Shown: in pieces, positions 51,862 to 61,614 of the stretch | Position numbering within the stretch: the stretch's first letter is position 1 | Layout of the letters: every line of letters starts with the position of its first letter | From: Paenibacillus sp. JDR-2 | GTDB lineage: Bacteria; Bacillota; Bacilli; Paenibacillales; Paenibacillaceae | NCBI RefSeq assembly: GCF_000023585.1 | Contig: NC_012914.1 | Coordinates: 1,312,501 to 1,376,500 of the forward strand | DNA: 64,000 bases | Direction: 5' to 3' | Translations under genes and position numbers: made by a program | The notes under the pieces: generated by a model | Databases searched by the model: none | What the model saw: the letters and a program-made list of their open reading frames with translations, nothing else | What the model was told of the DNA's origin: nothing

Positions 51862-52509
51862 CTAAAACTTATTGGGGAACTGCTTAATAATGCCTTCCGT
51901 TAGCATATCAGCCAGATGGATCATGTGCGTCTCATTTTGATCCGTAGTCGTAATATTTGCCTTCCAATCTCCCTTAATATAGCTCAGCACCATATCTGTA
52001 ATATACTGAAGGTGAGTGTACAGCATATCTTGCAAGGCTTTAAACTGCCAGTTTGGATTTGCGGAGCTTAAAAATGCAGCAATATCATCCGCGTTTTTAT
52101 GCCAATCAGCCTCTAACTTCTTTACTTCGTCTTGTTTGTTCGCTTTTGCAGCCGCTACAATTTTTCCTGCGATCACAATATGTTCTCTAAATAAATCAGC
52201 AAGCTTATTTCCGGCTGCTTCCCCATAGTAAGGTTTAATTGAATTGCCGATGTCTTGCTGGTTCCTCAAAAGTCGGTCCAAAACGTCCTGTTGATCTTTA
52301 AGATCCGATAGCGCGCTTACAATATAGCTTCTCGTCCATATGGTATGGTCGATCAAAAGTCTCTGCATATCCGCTTTCAATTGTACCATCTGGGGAGTTA
52401 TGCATTCCGCTTTCTGTTCTTTAGCCGCCTGAGCGGATACACCTGCCGGATTCAAGGTAGTAACGAGCCCGAAGGTTAAAAGTAATGCCAGTATCCATTT
52501 CATTTTCAC
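51862..52509 (-). CDS. Secreted helical protein of unknown function
   Basis: A 215-residue exported protein. Signal peptide KMKWILALLLTFGLVTTLNPAGVSAQA, then a helical domain with conserved-looking acidic, His and Trp residues (LLIDHTIWTRSYIVSAL, LFREHIVIAGKIVAAAK, LEADWHKNADDIAAFL, MLYTHLQYITDMVLSYIKGDW). GTG 52509 is chosen with AAGGAG 9 bases upstream; ATG 52530 precedes that RBS. The name glycosyltransferase attached to some similar proteins would be unsupported by this sequence. It may be a metal- or heme-binding bundle (speculative). Confidence 0.7.
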   Translation of the reverse strand: MKMKWILALLLTFGLVTTLNPAGVSAQAAKEQKAECITPQMVQLKADMQRLLIDHTIWTRSYIVSALSDLKDQQDVLDRLLRNQQDIGNSIKPYYGEAAGNKLADLFREHIVIAGKIVAAAKANKQDEVKKLEADWHKNADDIAAFLSSANPNWQFKALQDMLYTHLQYITDMVLSYIKGDWKANITTTDQNETHMIHLADMLTEGIIKQFPNKF

Positions 52510-52611
52510 GTTTATCTGCTCCTTGTGCATTTTTAATCATACAACCTGTATTATTATGGATATTTTAACCGCCATTATGCACGAGGTATCTCACAAAAAA
52601 TACTGCAACGC

Positions 52612-52643
52612 AAAAACAGCCGGCCCAATGGGCCAGCTGTTTT
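52612..52643 (-). terminator. Terminator of the SLH-protein gene
   Basis: AAAACAGC-c-GGCCC / GGGCC-a-GCTGTTTT hairpin with T run on the minus strand. Confidence 0.85.
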
Positions 52644-52653
52644 CTTCTAACAA

Positions 52654-53322
52654 TTATTCAGCCGATGGAGCGGGAGCTTCACCGATGTAGGCGAGTGCAT
52701 TGTAGATGAGTACGGCTGCATCCGCGCGAGTAATATCATCCGTAGGATTGAAGTTTCCATCCTGGTCAAGCTCAGCGATTTTCAGAACAAGCGCTCTTTG
52801 GATGGAACCATCGTACGAGACGGATACCTCGTCTTGGTCGTTAAACGCCACCGGAGCAATTTTAATCATCGGCAGATTGCTATGCTGCTCGATAGCAAGG
52901 ATAAGCTGGTGGGTGAACTCTTCTTTGGTCCATGTTTTGTTAGGATCCAGATCATTTGGCAGGCCAATGTTATTGTTAGCCGCAATGATAAGCGCATCCG
53001 CATACCAAGCATTATCGTCTGCTTTCGGGAAATAGTCCGTAGCATGAGGCTCTTTGAAGAAACGAAGCGTATCGATGTTCAGATCAAGAGCATTAACAAT
53101 AAGCTGAATACCTTGTGCTGCAGTTAGCGTTGCGTCAGGGAAATAGCGGTCCTCGCCAACGCCTTGCACCAAACCTTTATTTTGCAATGCCGTAATTTTA
53201 TCCTTAGCGGGTACATTGGCAATATCCGAGAACGGATTTGTTGCCGCAAAGCTCTGTCCGGCAATGGACAGGGTAAGTACGGCTGTAGCTGCTAAAGTAA
53301 CGAATTTGGATTTTTTCGTCAT
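52654..53322 (-). CDS. Small SLH-domain secreted protein
   Basis: A 222-residue exported protein with signal peptide (FVTLAATAVLTLSIAGQSFA-AT) and SLH repeats: NPFSDIANVPAKDKITALQNKGLVQGVGEDRYFPDATLTAAQGIQLIVNAL, a middle repeat with WYADALIIAANNNIGLP, and a third ending NFNPTDDITRADAAVLIYNAL. Nothing else is attached, so it could be a minor S-layer component or a cell-wall-bound envelope protein. RBS GAGGTGATTCC. Confidence 0.85.
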   Translation of the reverse strand: MTKKSKFVTLAATAVLTLSIAGQSFAATNPFSDIANVPAKDKITALQNKGLVQGVGEDRYFPDATLTAAQGIQLIVNALDLNIDTLRFFKEPHATDYFPKADDNAWYADALIIAANNNIGLPNDLDPNKTWTKEEFTHQLILAIEQHSNLPMIKIAPVAFNDQDEVSVSYDGSIQRALVLKIAELDQDGNFNPTDDITRADAAVLIYNALAYIGEAPAPSAE

Positions 53323-53379
53323 GCTGGAATCACCTCATCAAGTTTTTGGAACGTTCCTTCCTCATAGACGGGCTTTTCC

Positions 53380-53411
53380 AAAAAAGGTTGCAATGCTACT
53401 TACCTTTTTTT
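53380..53411 (-). terminator. Terminator after the TetR gene
   Basis: AAAAAAGGT/ACCTTTTTT stem on the minus strand, about 50 bases after the TetR stop. It separates the TetR gene from the SLH gene. Confidence 0.65.
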
Positions 53412-53460
53412 ATAAACTTAACAATACGTTAATATGACGTGCGCGAGCAGCTTGAATGAC

Positions 53461-54030
53461 TTATTGCAAGGCTGCCATTTCTTTGGCATAGCGCTTGCTG
53501 GCATCCAGAATATTCCGGCTTAATTCGGGATCGTTAACGGAGCGGGCTAGTAACAAAGCGCCAACCATAGAGCTTACAATGGCCATGCTTTTTTCATTGT
53601 TTTTTCCGATCATTCCCGCTATGAAGCTGAAAAATCGGGTGACCTCCAAAGTAAACGCTTCTCTAATTTCTTCCGAAGAACGGGAGATTTCGCTGGACAG
53701 CGTAGGGAGGATACAGCTGATTTCCCGTTGATCCCGATGCGTGGTGCTGAGGTAATAATCGATGACGGTTTGTAATTTGGCAGCATCTTCTTTCCGAACC
53801 GTAGCTCCTTGCAGAAGATTAATCGTCTCTTCGATGGCTTTCCGGCAAGCTTCGGCCACGAGTTGATCTTTATTCGCGAAATGGGCATAGAAACCGCCAT
53901 GCGTTAAGCCGGCCCCCTTCATGATTTGAGGTACGCTGACTTCCTTGATACCCTTCTGGCGGAATTCATTGGCGGCATTTTGAACTATTTTCTCGCGGAT
54001 ATTTAGTTTATGGGCTTTGGTATAGGGCAT
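53461..54030 (-). CDS. TetR-family transcriptional regulator
   Basis: A 189-residue TetR regulator. HTH at about residues 10-55 (NIREKIVQNAANEFRQKGIKEVSVPQIMKGAGLTHGGFYAHFANKDQLVAEA). The effector domain is Ile/Leu-rich and similar to regulators of the AcrR/NemR type. ATG 54030 is taken rather than GTG 54042, which abuts the RBS. Divergent from the dihydrolipoamide dehydrogenase gene, with a palindrome between them. Confidence 0.88.
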   Translation of the reverse strand: MPYTKAHKLNIREKIVQNAANEFRQKGIKEVSVPQIMKGAGLTHGGFYAHFANKDQLVAEACRKAIEETINLLQGATVRKEDAAKLQTVIDYYLSTTHRDQREISCILPTLSSEISRSSEEIREAFTLEVTRFFSFIAGMIGKNNEKSMAIVSSMVGALLLARSVNDPELSRNILDASKRYAKEMAALQ

Positions 54031-54123
54031 TCCAATCCACACTCCCGTAAATATGATGATCTTAATATTATTATAGGGATTTTTAACGTTTATGCAATTT
54101 TAATTCGCCATTTAGTCGATATA

Positions 54124-54152
54124 TTGACTCCATCTATATATGATGATAATAA
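54124..54152 (+). promoter_or_regulatory. Promoter of the lpd-like gene
   Basis: TTGACT (54124-54129) and TAATAA (54147-54152) with 17-bp spacing; the -10 lies inside a palindrome. Confidence 0.65.
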
Positions 54153-54171
54153 TATATTATGGTCATCATAT
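54138..54171. promoter_or_regulatory. Palindromic operator between tetR and lpd-like gene
   Basis: ATATGATGA (54138-54146) and TCATCATAT (54163-54171) are perfect 9-bp arms, with inner TAATA/TATTA symmetry. It overlaps the promoter -10, so the TetR protein is the likely repressor (inference). Confidence 0.65.
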
Positions 54172-54195
54172 TTAGGGTTTGGGAGGTTGTCGGAA

Positions 54196-55578
54196 ATGGA
54201 GAGACAAATAGAAGCAGATGTTTTAGTCATTGGCTCGGGGCCGGGAGGTTATGCGGCGGCTGTACGGTCAGCGCAGCTTGGAATGAAGACAATCGTGGTT
54301 GAACGCGGCCCAATAGGCGGTATATGCACGAATGTGGGCTGTATCCCTTCCAAAGCGTTAATCGCGGAGGCGCATCGCTATCATTCGCGTAGGTTATGGA
54401 GCCGTTCCAGCTCCGTGGATTCTTTTGAGGAGGCCCAGGCTTTTAAAGAAGCGGTCGTCAACAAGCAATCAGGAGGCGTTCAATACCTCTTAAAGAGTGC
54501 CGGCGTCACGGTTCTGGAAGGTGAGGCGAGCTTTATTGATGAACATACGGCCAGGATCACACAATTGGAAACGGAGCAGGCAGTAGCTTTCAAATACGCA
54601 ATCTTGGCGACGGGCTCTCGTCCGGTTGAGCTTAAGGCCATTCCCTTTGGCAGCCGTGTCTTGTCTTCGACGGAAGCTTTGTCTCTTGCCAGCATACCGG
54701 AGAGCCTGATTGTGATCGGGGGCGGTTATATCGGGGTTGAATTGGGACAGATGTACGCGAAATTCGGCAGCAAGGTCACTATTTTGGAGGGGGGACAACA
54801 AGTCTTGCCAGGGTTCGAAGCAGATCTGGTTGCTCCGGTTATGAAGCAAATGAATGCCGACGGGATGACCATCGTAACCGAAGCCACAGCTGTTAGAGCG
54901 GAGCAGGATTCGGAAGGGATTACGCTTCATTACGTCGGAAATGACGTCCGCCACTCCATTAGAGCCGATTATGCGCTGGTAACGGTCGGAAGAAGACCAA
55001 ATACGGATGGAAGCCTAGGGCTCGACCGAATCGGTTTGCGGACAACAAGCAAAGGATTAATGGGGACGGATAAGCAATGCAGAACCGAAGTTCCTCATGT
55101 TTTTGCAATCGGGGATATTACCGAAGGACCGGCGCTTGCCCATAAAGCTTCTTACGAAGCTATAGTTGCAGCCGAAGCTATTGCCGGATTGCCAACCATG
55201 ATAGATTACAAAGTGATCCCGCTTGTCGTGTTCTCCGGGCCGGAGCTGGCAAGCGTCGGATTAAGCGAGACGGAGTGCAAAGCAAAAGCGATTCCGACGA
55301 TTGCCGGAAGGTCTTCATTTGGCATAAACGGAAGGGCCTTGGCAGTCAGAGCGCCGGAAGGCTTCGTAAAAGTGATTGCCCACGCGGAAACGGGATTGAT
55401 TATGGGAGCTCAAATCGTTGGAGCAGAAGCTTCCACTCTCGTATCGGAGCTTAGCCTTGCCATCGAGATGGGAGCGACGGTTGAAGATCTGGCGTTAACT
55501 ATCCATCCTCATCCTACATTAGGTGAAGTGATAATGGAGGCAGCGCAGAACGCCGTGAAGAGGTTGGCGAAAAAGTAG
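54196..55578 (+). CDS. Dihydrolipoamide dehydrogenase, orphan copy
   Basis: A 460-residue FAD disulfide oxidoreductase. FAD motif VIGSGPGGYAAAVRSAQLG, redox pair in GGICTNVGCIPSKAL (Cys-x4-Cys), NAD motif VIGGGYIGVELGQMYAKFG and the C-terminal active-site HPHPTLGE. This combination defines dihydrolipoamide dehydrogenase (E3). No E1, E2 or glycine-cleavage gene is close and a TetR regulator is divergent, so this is not the housekeeping copy; it may serve stress defence. ATG 54196; the upstream in-frame extension crosses the promoter. Confidence 0.92.
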   Translation: MERQIEADVLVIGSGPGGYAAAVRSAQLGMKTIVVERGPIGGICTNVGCIPSKALIAEAHRYHSRRLWSRSSSVDSFEEAQAFKEAVVNKQSGGVQYLLKSAGVTVLEGEASFIDEHTARITQLETEQAVAFKYAILATGSRPVELKAIPFGSRVLSSTEALSLASIPESLIVIGGGYIGVELGQMYAKFGSKVTILEGGQQVLPGFEADLVAPVMKQMNADGMTIVTEATAVRAEQDSEGITLHYVGNDVRHSIRADYALVTVGRRPNTDGSLGLDRIGLRTTSKGLMGTDKQCRTEVPHVFAIGDITEGPALAHKASYEAIVAAEAIAGLPTMIDYKVIPLVVFSGPELASVGLSETECKAKAIPTIAGRSSFGINGRALAVRAPEGFVKVIAHAETGLIMGAQIVGAEASTLVSELSLAIEMGATVEDLALTIHPHPTLGEVIMEAAQNAVKRLAKK

Positions 55579-55685
55579 CATTAGAGCGTCACATAGAGAG
55601 AATAACGCGCCGGTGTGAATTCGAACGCGTGCTGCTGTGGAAATTCGGACTGGATAGCTGAATATAGGAGTACATGCGCAATAAC

Positions 55686-55721
55686 AGCGGCAATCGGATA
55701 TCATTTTCCGTTGCCGCTTTT
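55686..55721 (+). terminator. Terminator of the lpd-like gene
   Basis: GCGGCAA-t-CGG / CCG-t-TGCCGC stem followed by TTTTGCTT. Confidence 0.7.
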
Positions 55722-55801
55722 GCTTGGAGCAAGGTTTGATGATTGTTTATAGAAATTATTCCCTGATACAATATAAGGAGGACTAAGGTTAGGAGGTACA
55801 T

Positions 55802-56770
55802 ATGAAGCAGGTAAAGATACCGGGAACCGATCTTACAAGTTCATCGCTCGCGCTGGGCGGTGTTCCTTTTGGCAGTGCGCTGAGCGAAGAGGAGTCATTT
55901 GCGCTAATGGATGCTTACGCGGGCAACGGCGGAAATATGGTTGATACGGCGGAGGTGTACGCGAACTGGCTGCCGGGCGAACCAAGCGTCAGCGAGCGTA
56001 CAATCGGAAAGTGGATGAAGTCCAGAGGCAACCGCAATCAATTAATTGTAACGACAAAGGGGGCGCATCCTCGGTTATCGACGATGTTGACTTCTCGCAT
56101 GTCTCCCGAGGAAATCAGAGAAGACGTTGAAGGAAGTCTGGGAAGACTGCAAGCGGACACCATCGATCTGTACTGGCTCCATCGGGATGATAATAGCCGT
56201 GATGTCGGCGAGATTGTGGAGCCTTTGAATGATCTTGTTAAGGAAGGTAAAATACGATGTTTCGGCTGCTCCAATTGGACAACGGATAGAATTCAAGAGG
56301 CGCAGCTTTATGCCGCATCGCATGGGCTGCAGCCATTTTCCGCGAACCAGCCGATGTGGAGTCTGGCTTCGGTTGATCCATCCCAATTGGAAGATCAAAC
56401 GCTGGTCGTTATGGACGAGGACATGCTTGGGCTGCATCGCCGGACTGGTCTGGCTGCCATTCCGTATTCGTCGCAGGCGCAAGGATTATTCAGCAAGCTT
56501 GCCGCTGGTCGGCTAAACTTTGACAACGATAGTGTTGCGCCGAAGTATCGATCGGAACATAATCGGAAGAAATTAGAGCGGATCCGTACTCTCGCAGAAG
56601 AGAAAGGCATTTCCGTCAGCCAAGTCGTTCTAGGCTATATGCTGTCACAGCCGTTTCCGACTATCCCGATCATTGGCTGCCATACTCATGATCAGCTTGA
56701 GGATTCTTTAAAAGCCGATGAGATTCGGTTTACCGAAGCGGATTTGGCTTATCTGACTTTACAGGATTAG
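55802..56770 (+). CDS. Aldo/keto reductase, YcsN/Gcy-like
   Basis: A 322-residue AKR of the AKR_11-13 type. Catalytic residues appear in NMVDTAEVYANW (Asp, Tyr), VTTKGAHP (Lys) and LYWLHRDDN (His). IPYSSQAQGLFSKLAAGRL and GVSVSQVVLGYML-type cofactor motifs follow. AGGAGG RBS. Substrate unknown. Single transcription unit ending in a strong bidirectional terminator. Confidence 0.9.
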   Translation: MKQVKIPGTDLTSSSLALGGVPFGSALSEEESFALMDAYAGNGGNMVDTAEVYANWLPGEPSVSERTIGKWMKSRGNRNQLIVTTKGAHPRLSTMLTSRMSPEEIREDVEGSLGRLQADTIDLYWLHRDDNSRDVGEIVEPLNDLVKEGKIRCFGCSNWTTDRIQEAQLYAASHGLQPFSANQPMWSLASVDPSQLEDQTLVVMDEDMLGLHRRTGLAAIPYSSQAQGLFSKLAAGRLNFDNDSVAPKYRSEHNRKKLERIRTLAEEKGISVSQVVLGYMLSQPFPTIPIIGCHTHDQLEDSLKADEIRFTEADLAYLTLQD

Positions 56771-56778
56771 AAGATAGA

Positions 56779-56808
56779 AAAAACCGCCAAGCTTTGGCGG
56801 TTTTTTTA
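56779..56808. terminator. Bidirectional terminator
   Basis: AAAAAACCGCCAA-GC-TTTGGCGGTTTTTTT, serving the reductase (+) and the AraC gene (-). Confidence 0.95.
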
Positions 56809-56815
56809 TGCCCGG

Positions 56816-57700
56816 CTATTCCGTCCTGTTTTTACGAAACTCTTTTGGCGTAAGCTTGAGATCCTTCTTAAAAGCCTGGATAAAATGGTTCACTTGATTG
56901 AAGCCAACTCTGCTGGCTATTTCGGTTATCGTATATTCCGTCGACTGCAGCAGCTCGCAGCTTTTGTTAATCCGGTACTTAACCAAGTAGGAGTAAGGAG
57001 TCATGCGGATGCTGGTTTTAAAGCTGCGCGTACACTCCGACACGCTTAAATGAGCGGCATCGGCAATTTCCTTCAACGTTATCGGATTCGAATAGTTCTG
57101 ATGGATAAAGCTTAGCATTAATTGCAGCCTCTCTTGCTTCAGCCGGTTATGCTTAGAGGATTCCTCCGACGGCAGGGAGATATTCGAGATCAGAATCAAC
57201 CATAACTGAACGGTTTTAATCGAAATCTCATACTGCCATCCCCAGCTTTTTTTGATCTCGAATTCCTTTTTCATGGACCAGAGAATGTTCAAGATTTGCT
57301 TTTGCCATTCCGTATCGCCTTTAATCTCGAAGGACAATAGATAGGAGTTGGTAAACGGAAGGACATAGTTTTTTTCCATGGCACTGTCGGAATAGAAGGC
57401 AAGCAGCTTCTCCGGGAAGTTAAAGCTGACATATTCGCCTTCAGCGGTCAGGTCAGTCACGATGTGAAGGACGCTTTTGTTGATGAAAATAGCCTGGCCC
57501 GTATGCAAACGATAGTCGATTCCGTTAATCTGGATCGTTAAATTCCCTTTGGTCGCTAACGTAATCTGCAATTCTTCATGCCAATGCAGATCGTTAAAGC
57601 CTCTGCCTTCGGGAATCGAGCGATGGATCGTATGCGTGTACATGATGTACGGAAAGGTCTCGTCCGGAAATCGTATAGCCTCGTATAGTTGCTTCCCCAC
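56816..57700 (-). CDS. AraC-family regulator with cupin domain
   Basis: A 294-residue AraC regulator: cupin-type sensor (LHWHEELQITLATKGNLTIQINGIDYRLHTGQAIFINKSVLHIV, about residues 35-85) and C-terminal two-HTH domain (ITLKEIADAAHLSVSECTRSFKTSIRMTPYSYLVKYRINKSCELL, then EIASRVGFNQVNHFIQAFKKDL). GTG 57700 has AAAGGAG 7 bases upstream and is preferred over TTG 57730. Divergent from the EamA transporter, which it may control. Confidence 0.88.
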   Translation of the reverse strand: MGKQLYEAIRFPDETFPYIMYTHTIHRSIPEGRGFNDLHWHEELQITLATKGNLTIQINGIDYRLHTGQAIFINKSVLHIVTDLTAEGEYVSFNFPEKLLAFYSDSAMEKNYVLPFTNSYLLSFEIKGDTEWQKQILNILWSMKKEFEIKKSWGWQYEISIKTVQLWLILISNISLPSEESSKHNRLKQERLQLMLSFIHQNYSNPITLKEIADAAHLSVSECTRSFKTSIRMTPYSYLVKYRINKSCELLQSTEYTITEIASRVGFNQVNHFIQAFKKDLKLTPKEFRKNRTE

Positions 57701-57848
57701 AGTCATGCTCCTTTGTTGACGATATTTCAATATAAATGAAAGATATTATTGCACAAATCAAACATCCGTGATGATATTATTATATCCAGCTTAGGCTTAC
57801 CCTTACAATTCCCGTGCACGGGCAATTGTCTATTTGCTTGGAGGAACC

Positions 57849-58763
57849 ATGCTTAAATTAAAGAAAGCTTCTTTACCGTCTCATCCGTTTGTTTTGTTAT
57901 TTATCAGTATTTTGTCAGTTTCGGTTTCATCGATCCTCATTAAATTCTCGGATACGCCAACTTCCGTGGCGGGGATGTACCGGTTGTTTATTACGGTTAT
58001 CATCATGCTGCCTTTTGTGCCTTGGAGGCAGCTTCGCTCTTTAAAGCTGAATATGAAAGACTGGAGTATCGTGGTCCTGGCCGGAATATTATTAGGCCTT
58101 CATTTTTTGTTCTGGATGGAATCCCTGGTGCATACCTCGGTCGCAAGCTCCATGGTCATTCTGGCCTTGCAGCCGTTATTTGTCATGATCGGTTCATACT
58201 TATTGTTTAAAGAGCAGGCTAATGTGCTTACAATAGCTTGCTTGGTTGCAGCTCTCTTTGGTTCCATCCTTATCGCATGGGGAGACATAGGCGTATCGAG
58301 AGAAGCGTTAATTGGTGACGGTTTATCGTTAATCGGCACGTTAGCCGTGTCCGGTTACTTGCTCGCGGGACAGAAAGTAAGCAGCAAAATCGATGCCAAT
58401 GTCTACAGCATTATCGTTTTTTTCATCGGCGGCGTTGTTTTGCTTATCAATAATTTGCTGAACGGCTATTCTTTCACGGACTATAACTCGTCCGATTGGA
58501 TCTACTTCTTGCTGCTTTCGATTATCCCGACTATTTTTGGGCAATTTTTATTTAATGTGCTATTAAAATCCATCGGCGCCACTACCGTCTCGGTAGGTAT
58601 TATTGGCGAGCCGGTTCTTGCTATTATTCTCGCGTACCTGCTATTGGGAGAAAACATTTCTTTATTTCAGCTTGCAGGCGGCATGATCACATTATTCGGC
58701 ATGGGCATGTACTTCTGGGCAAAATCATTCATCGGAGGGCGGAAAGTCGGCAACCATGGATGA
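57849..58763 (+). CDS. EamA/DMT-family transporter
   Basis: A 304-residue drug/metabolite transporter with ten hydrophobic segments forming two EamA repeats (about 18-145 and 160-295). Family-typical ends of the repeats are LGLHFLFWMESLVHTSVASSMVILALQPLFV and LKSIGATTVSVGIIGEPVLAIILAYLLLGE. Substrate unknown. GGAGG 4 bases before ATG 57849. Its regulator may be the divergent AraC-type gene. Confidence 0.9.
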   Translation: MLKLKKASLPSHPFVLLFISILSVSVSSILIKFSDTPTSVAGMYRLFITVIIMLPFVPWRQLRSLKLNMKDWSIVVLAGILLGLHFLFWMESLVHTSVASSMVILALQPLFVMIGSYLLFKEQANVLTIACLVAALFGSILIAWGDIGVSREALIGDGLSLIGTLAVSGYLLAGQKVSSKIDANVYSIIVFFIGGVVLLINNLLNGYSFTDYNSSDWIYFLLLSIIPTIFGQFLFNVLLKSIGATTVSVGIIGEPVLAIILAYLLLGENISLFQLAGGMITLFGMGMYFWAKSFIGGRKVGNHG

Positions 58764-58768
58764 GCTAA

Positions 58769-59167
<399 letters not shown>

Positions 59168-59286
59168 GTTGCATTTCCCTCAACAAAATGTATAGGCACG
59201 AGTACCATAAACCGGCATATAGTAGTAAGGCATCAAGTTTTAAAGGCGCTTTCATGGCGCAAATTGGTGAAAAACGAGGTGGAAAC

Positions 59287-61461
59287 ATGCAAAATAGCAG
59301 GATTGCGTATTTCTCGGCGGAGTTTGGACTTGATGAATCCTTACCGATTTATTCGGGTGGTCTTGGCATACTGGCTGGCGACCATATCAAGGCGGCAGCA
59401 GACTTGAATATTCCCCTTACGGGCGTAGGCATATTTTACGGTAAAGGTTATTTTCAGCAGCATATTGACGAAGGCGGTTCGCAGCATCATTGGTATCCCG
59501 AAGTCGATCTGGAAGCGAGTGTTTACCCGGTTGAGCTTGTGCGGGACGACAACGGTCGTCCTATCCTTACCGAGATTCCGCTGGAGGGCAGAAAGATCTA
59601 TGCAAAAGCGTTTTCCGTGCAGGTGGGCTCTGTCACCCTATACCTGCTCAATACAGATGTTGAATCAAACAGCGAAGCGGACCGCCGCTTGACTGACACG
59701 CTGTATCCCGGCGCACAGGATATTCGCATAAGCCAGGAGATTCTCCTCGGCATTGGCGGTACGAGATTGCTTACCGCGCTTGGCATTCATCCCGAAGTCT
59801 GGCATATGAACGAAGGGCATTGCGCATTCCTGACCCTGGAGCGCATCCGCATGCTGTCCGCTGAAGGGGTACCTTTCGAGACGGCACTTGAAGTCGTCAA
59901 GGCAAGTACCGTCTTCACGACGCATACACCGGTTCCGGCGGGGCATGATGTTTTCTCCGTCGAGATGATGGACCGTTATTTCGGCGACTATTACTGGCAG
60001 CTTGGAGCCGACAGGGAGCGGGTATTATCGCTCGGCAGTATGAATGGCGTGTTTAACATGACGCGCCTTGCCGTCAGCGCGTCGTCGAAAGTGAACGGAG
60101 TAAGCAAGCTGCACGGTGAAGTTACCCGGGAAATGTTCCACCGCTGGATGCCGTATATTCCGGCAAAGGATATTCCCGTCGATTCGGTTACGAACGGCAT
60201 CCACACGGGAACATGGCTGGCCTCCAGCCTAAAAGAACTGTTCGACCGGCATCTCCCGTCCGAATGGTCCCTGAAAGCAGCGGAGCCCGAGGCATGGGCT
60301 GCTGTTCGGGAGATTCCGAATATCGAGCTGTGGGAGGAGCATCAGCGGGCGAAAGCCAAGATGCTGCAAGCTTTTGGACTGCCGATCTCTCCTTCGGACG
60401 GAGTACCGTTAATCATCGGTTTCGCGAGACGGTTTGCCACGTATAAGCGGGCGCTGCTTATCTTTAACGACCCGGAGCGGATCGCACGCATCCTGGGCAA
60501 TCCTAATCGTCCAGTGGTTCTCGTGTTCGCAGGCAAGGCACATCCCTCGGATGGACCGGGGCAGGATTTGATCCGCAAAATCGTAGAGCTGTCTCAGGAT
60601 GAAAGGTTCAAAAACCGTGTTTACATGATTGAGAACTACGCGATGGATAAGGCAAAGCTGCTTGTTCAAGGCGTGGACGTATGGCTCAATACGCCGCTCA
60701 AGCCAATGGAAGCCAGCGGTACAAGCGGGCAAAAGGCCGCCTTGAACGGCGTGCTTAACTGCAGCGTATTGGACGGCTGGTGGGTGGAAGGCTACAACGG
60801 GCGAAACGGCTGGGCGATCGAGAGCACGATCGATGGCGATCCTTGGCTGCAGGCTAAGCAGGATACCGAATCGCTTTACCGGCTGCTCGAGGAAGAGATT
60901 ATTCCGCTGTACTACAAGCGGGGGGATCGGAATGTCCCCGCGGAATGGATCAGCCTAATGAAGGAATCGATCTGCTCGCTTGCGCCGGTCTACAACACCC
61001 ACAGAATGGTAACCGATTATTGGAACAAGATGTACGTGCCAACAAGCGCGAGAGGGAAGCGGTACGCTGCGGATAACTATGAGGTTGCGTCCAGGGTTGC
61101 CGCCTACAAGCAATTCATTCGCAGCAATTGGTCGGCCGTCCAGGTCAGGAACGTGGATATTCAAGAAGACAATGGCAGCAGGAACGGGACGAAAAAATTC
61201 AGCGCCGAAATTCAACTAGGCACCATATGGCGCGGGGACGTGCGTGTGGAAGCGGTTGGCTCCGATGGCCATCGCGGTATCTGGAAGGTGAAGCTGGAAC
61301 CGGTACAACAGCAGGAGAAGGGTTTATACGTCTTTGAGGGAGCTTCCGCAGACATCCCGACAGACAACATCTGGAAGGCTGACGTCAACGTGCGGGTTAC
61401 TCCAATCAGCCCGGATTTCGCTAACGAATTCGAGCTGGAGCTGGCTGCTTGGGGGGAATAG
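59287..61461 (+). CDS. glgP: Alpha-glucan (glycogen) phosphorylase
   Basis: A 724-residue GT35 phosphorylase that releases glucose-1-phosphate from alpha-1,4-glucans. It belongs to the short bacterial/archaeal type (IAYFSAEFGLDESLPIYSGGLGILAGDHIKAAADL at the start). The pyridoxal-phosphate lysine lies in EASGTSGQKAALNG, followed by LDGWWVEGYNGRNGWAI. Start ATG 59287 with GAGGTGG 7 bases upstream. The last about 100 residues form an extra beta domain (KFSAEIQLGTIWRGDVRVEAVG). No other glg gene lies nearby. Confidence 0.94.
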   Translation: MQNSRIAYFSAEFGLDESLPIYSGGLGILAGDHIKAAADLNIPLTGVGIFYGKGYFQQHIDEGGSQHHWYPEVDLEASVYPVELVRDDNGRPILTEIPLEGRKIYAKAFSVQVGSVTLYLLNTDVESNSEADRRLTDTLYPGAQDIRISQEILLGIGGTRLLTALGIHPEVWHMNEGHCAFLTLERIRMLSAEGVPFETALEVVKASTVFTTHTPVPAGHDVFSVEMMDRYFGDYYWQLGADRERVLSLGSMNGVFNMTRLAVSASSKVNGVSKLHGEVTREMFHRWMPYIPAKDIPVDSVTNGIHTGTWLASSLKELFDRHLPSEWSLKAAEPEAWAAVREIPNIELWEEHQRAKAKMLQAFGLPISPSDGVPLIIGFARRFATYKRALLIFNDPERIARILGNPNRPVVLVFAGKAHPSDGPGQDLIRKIVELSQDERFKNRVYMIENYAMDKAKLLVQGVDVWLNTPLKPMEASGTSGQKAALNGVLNCSVLDGWWVEGYNGRNGWAIESTIDGDPWLQAKQDTESLYRLLEEEIIPLYYKRGDRNVPAEWISLMKESICSLAPVYNTHRMVTDYWNKMYVPTSARGKRYAADNYEVASRVAAYKQFIRSNWSAVQVRNVDIQEDNGSRNGTKKFSAEIQLGTIWRGDVRVEAVGSDGHRGIWKVKLEPVQQQEKGLYVFEGASADIPTDNIWKADVNVRVTPISPDFANEFELELAAWGE

Positions 61462-61480
61462 CCAGGAGATAATATAAATA

Positions 61481-61520
61481 ACGCAAAAATCCGGATCTCC
61501 AGGGATCCGGATTTTTGCGT
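61481..61520 (+). terminator. Terminator of glgP
   Basis: ACGCAAAAATCCGGATC pairs with GATCCGGATTTTTGCGT (17-bp stem). Confidence 0.85.
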
Positions 61521-61614
61521 GTTCTCAACCATTAAAGTGAAATCCATAGAGGTTTTCGATATCATTAGATATAAGACAGGTTTACCAGATTGAATGAGGG
61601 AGGGAGCGTTATTT

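Noticed and set aside
53348..53357. Perfect palindrome GGAACGTTCC upstream of the small SLH gene
   Set aside because: Only 10 bp, single copy, not placed on recognisable promoter elements; likely chance.
55579..55685. Possible gene remnant after the lpd-like gene
   Set aside because: Short open stretches only, no recognisable protein similarity; treated as intergenic.
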